From the NCBI GenBank assembly GCA_013377095.1, contig JACAAY010000053.1:1-33272 (forward strand): a stretch of 33,272 nucleotides of DNA, given 5' to 3'. Made by a program: the position numbers and the translations under genes. Of the stretch, positions 32,163-33,272 are shown one piece after another. Origin of the DNA: Desulfuromonadales bacterium (GTDB lineage Bacteria > Desulfobacterota > Desulfuromonadia > Geobacterales > Pseudopelobacteraceae). Every line of letters begins with the position of its first letter. Position 1 is the stretch's first letter. The notes under the pieces are model-generated. The model worked only from the letters and a program-made list of their open reading frames with translations. It was not told the origin of the DNA and did not search any database.

Positions 32163-33272
32163 GTGGTTATTGGAACAATAATAGAACAACATGCAGATCA
32201 ATCCTCCTTTCTCTGGCTCCTTCGCGACAGATCGTTCAGTGCACCGCACTATACGCTGAAGAATCTGGCAAAGCTGGACAGTCGTGTCGAGGCACACATC
32301 GACGGTCTGCGGGTAGCTGGCGATGCCGGATGGGAGATCTGCAAGGAGACTCTGGGCGCGGGCGAATCCGGGGAGGTCTTTGCCGCGGCGGTGCTGGCGT
32401 TTGAGCGCGGGGATGCAGCACGGATCCAAGCGGTCCTGGAGGTAGCGGATGAGAAACCCGAGACCAGCCGGGGGCTTGTTTCCGCCATTGGATGGCTCAC
32501 CTGGCAGCAGGCGGAAGTTCAGGTTGGGAAGCTTCTCAGCGACGAGTCTCCACTTTTCCGCTGCGTTGGTCTTGCCGCCTGCGCTGCCCATCGCCAGGAC
32601 CCCGGAAAGGCCTTGATCGATGCCCTCAGTGATGGACATCCCATCATCAGAGCGCGGGCGTTGCAGTCAGTCGGTGAACAGGGGAGGAAGGACCTGCTTC
32701 CCTATATCCAAGACACCCTGACGGTGGAGGATGACTTCTGTCGCTATAGCGCCGCCTGGTCCGCGGCACTCTTGGGTAGTGCGGATTCAGCTTTCGTGCT
32801 GAAATCCTTTGTCAGGTCGGATTTCCCCTGGCCGGAAGATGCTCTCAGGCTCGCCATGCGCCGCATGGATCATGCATCCGCCATCGACTGGCAGACGGAG
32901 CTGGCAAGGCAGGCCAACAGCACGCGCCTGGCGATCATCGCTGCCGGAGCGATCGGCGATCCGGTCCTGATCCCCTGGATTATTGAGCAGATGACTGTGC
33001 CGGAACTGGCCCGTGTTGCCGGCGAATCGTTCACCATGATCACCAGTGTGGATATCGCCTATGCGGACCTGGAGGGGGAGCGGCCGAAAGGGTTCGAGTC
33101 CGGCCCAACGGAAGACCCGGAGGATGAGGATGTGGAGATGGACCCGGATGAGGATCTCCCCTGGCCAAACCCCGAGCTGGTCAATACCTGGTGGCAAAAG
33201 AATAAGTCCGGATTCAGAAACGGTGCCCGATATCTTCTGAAACATCCGATCACGTATGAACATATGGAGCAT
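32163..33272 (+). CDS. TIGR02270-family HEAT-repeat protein, 3' partial
   Basis: The frame opens with GTG at 32163 and stays open for 370 codons to the window edge, so the 3' end is missing. The sequence matches the TIGR02270 family, of unknown function but common in T6SS cargo regions. Near the N-terminus it has LWLLRDRSFSAPHYTLKNLAKLD without the usual gaps, then RVEAHIDGLRVAGDAGWE; helical HEAT-like pairs follow (for example FRCVGLAACAAHRQDPG, HPIIRARALQSVGEQG). An acidic stretch (Asp/Glu-rich, about 316-334) precedes LPWPNPELVNTWW. AAGGGA at 32151-32156, six bases before the GTG, supports this start. GC content jumps back up here compared with the immunity gene, marking the end of the AT-rich cassette. 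Confidence 0.82.
   Translation, partial: MVIGTIIEQHADQSSFLWLLRDRSFSAPHYTLKNLAKLDSRVEAHIDGLRVAGDAGWEICKETLGAGESGEVFAAAVLAFERGDAARIQAVLEVADEKPETSRGLVSAIGWLTWQQAEVQVGKLLSDESPLFRCVGLAACAAHRQDPGKALIDALSDGHPIIRARALQSVGEQGRKDLLPYIQDTLTVEDDFCRYSAAWSAALLGSADSAFVLKSFVRSDFPWPEDALRLAMRRMDHASAIDWQTELARQANSTRLAIIAAGAIGDPVLIPWIIEQMTVPELARVAGESFTMITSVDIAYADLEGERPKGFESGPTEDPEDEDVEMDPDEDLPWPNPELVNTWWQKNKSGFRNGARYLLKHPITYEHMEH

Overview
The window is one continuous, plus-strand type VI secretion system (T6SS) locus. GC content is moderately high, probably mid to high 50s by eye. The gene content, including TagJ, TagF, an FHA-type phosphatase and DUF2169/DUF4150 cargo modules, resembles loci of Desulfuromonadia/Geobacter-like deltaproteobacteria. 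That taxonomic guess is an inference from gene content and style; nothing in the window proves it.

Bases 1-15729 hold the core machine in tight operon order: tssL (5' end cut off by the window edge), tssM, tagF, tagJ, tssA, tssB, tssC, hcp, tssE, tssF, tssG, tssH. Many genes overlap by a few bases or are separated by fewer than 30. Membrane complex, baseplate, sheath, tube and recycling ATPase are all represented. TssJ and TssK are not seen and probably lie upstream. No PpkA-type kinase is seen.

Bases 15730-19952 are a regulatory and accessory insert. It holds a predicted M91/NleD-like zinc metalloprotease (a likely effector), an FHA-GAF-PP2C phosphatase, and, translationally coupled to that, an unusual protein in which a TssB-like domain is fused to a C-terminally truncated TssC-like domain.

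Bases 19953-33272 are the spike and cargo region. The first spike (vgrG1, with a transthyretin-like tail) is followed by a LysM/peptidoglycan-binding protein, a 662-residue protein of unknown function and a PAAR tip. The second spike (vgrG2) is followed by a DUF6484 protein, a DUF2169 adaptor, a ketosynthase-fold protein that seems to lack its catalytic residues, a DUF4150/Tox-GHH2 nuclease effector, a beta-propeller protein that is the probable immunity factor, and a TIGR02270 HEAT-repeat protein cut off by the right edge. The toxin and immunity genes are visibly AT-richer than their surroundings, as expected of an exchanged cassette. The two vgrG genes share an 854-bp block that appears identical, which suggests recent gene conversion.

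Together the genes describe a contractile injection machine with two alternative spikes carrying different cargo, and with post-translational control through TagF and an FHA/phosphatase branch. No tRNA, rRNA, insertion sequence or CRISPR array was found. No gene-free stretch exceeds about 110 bases.
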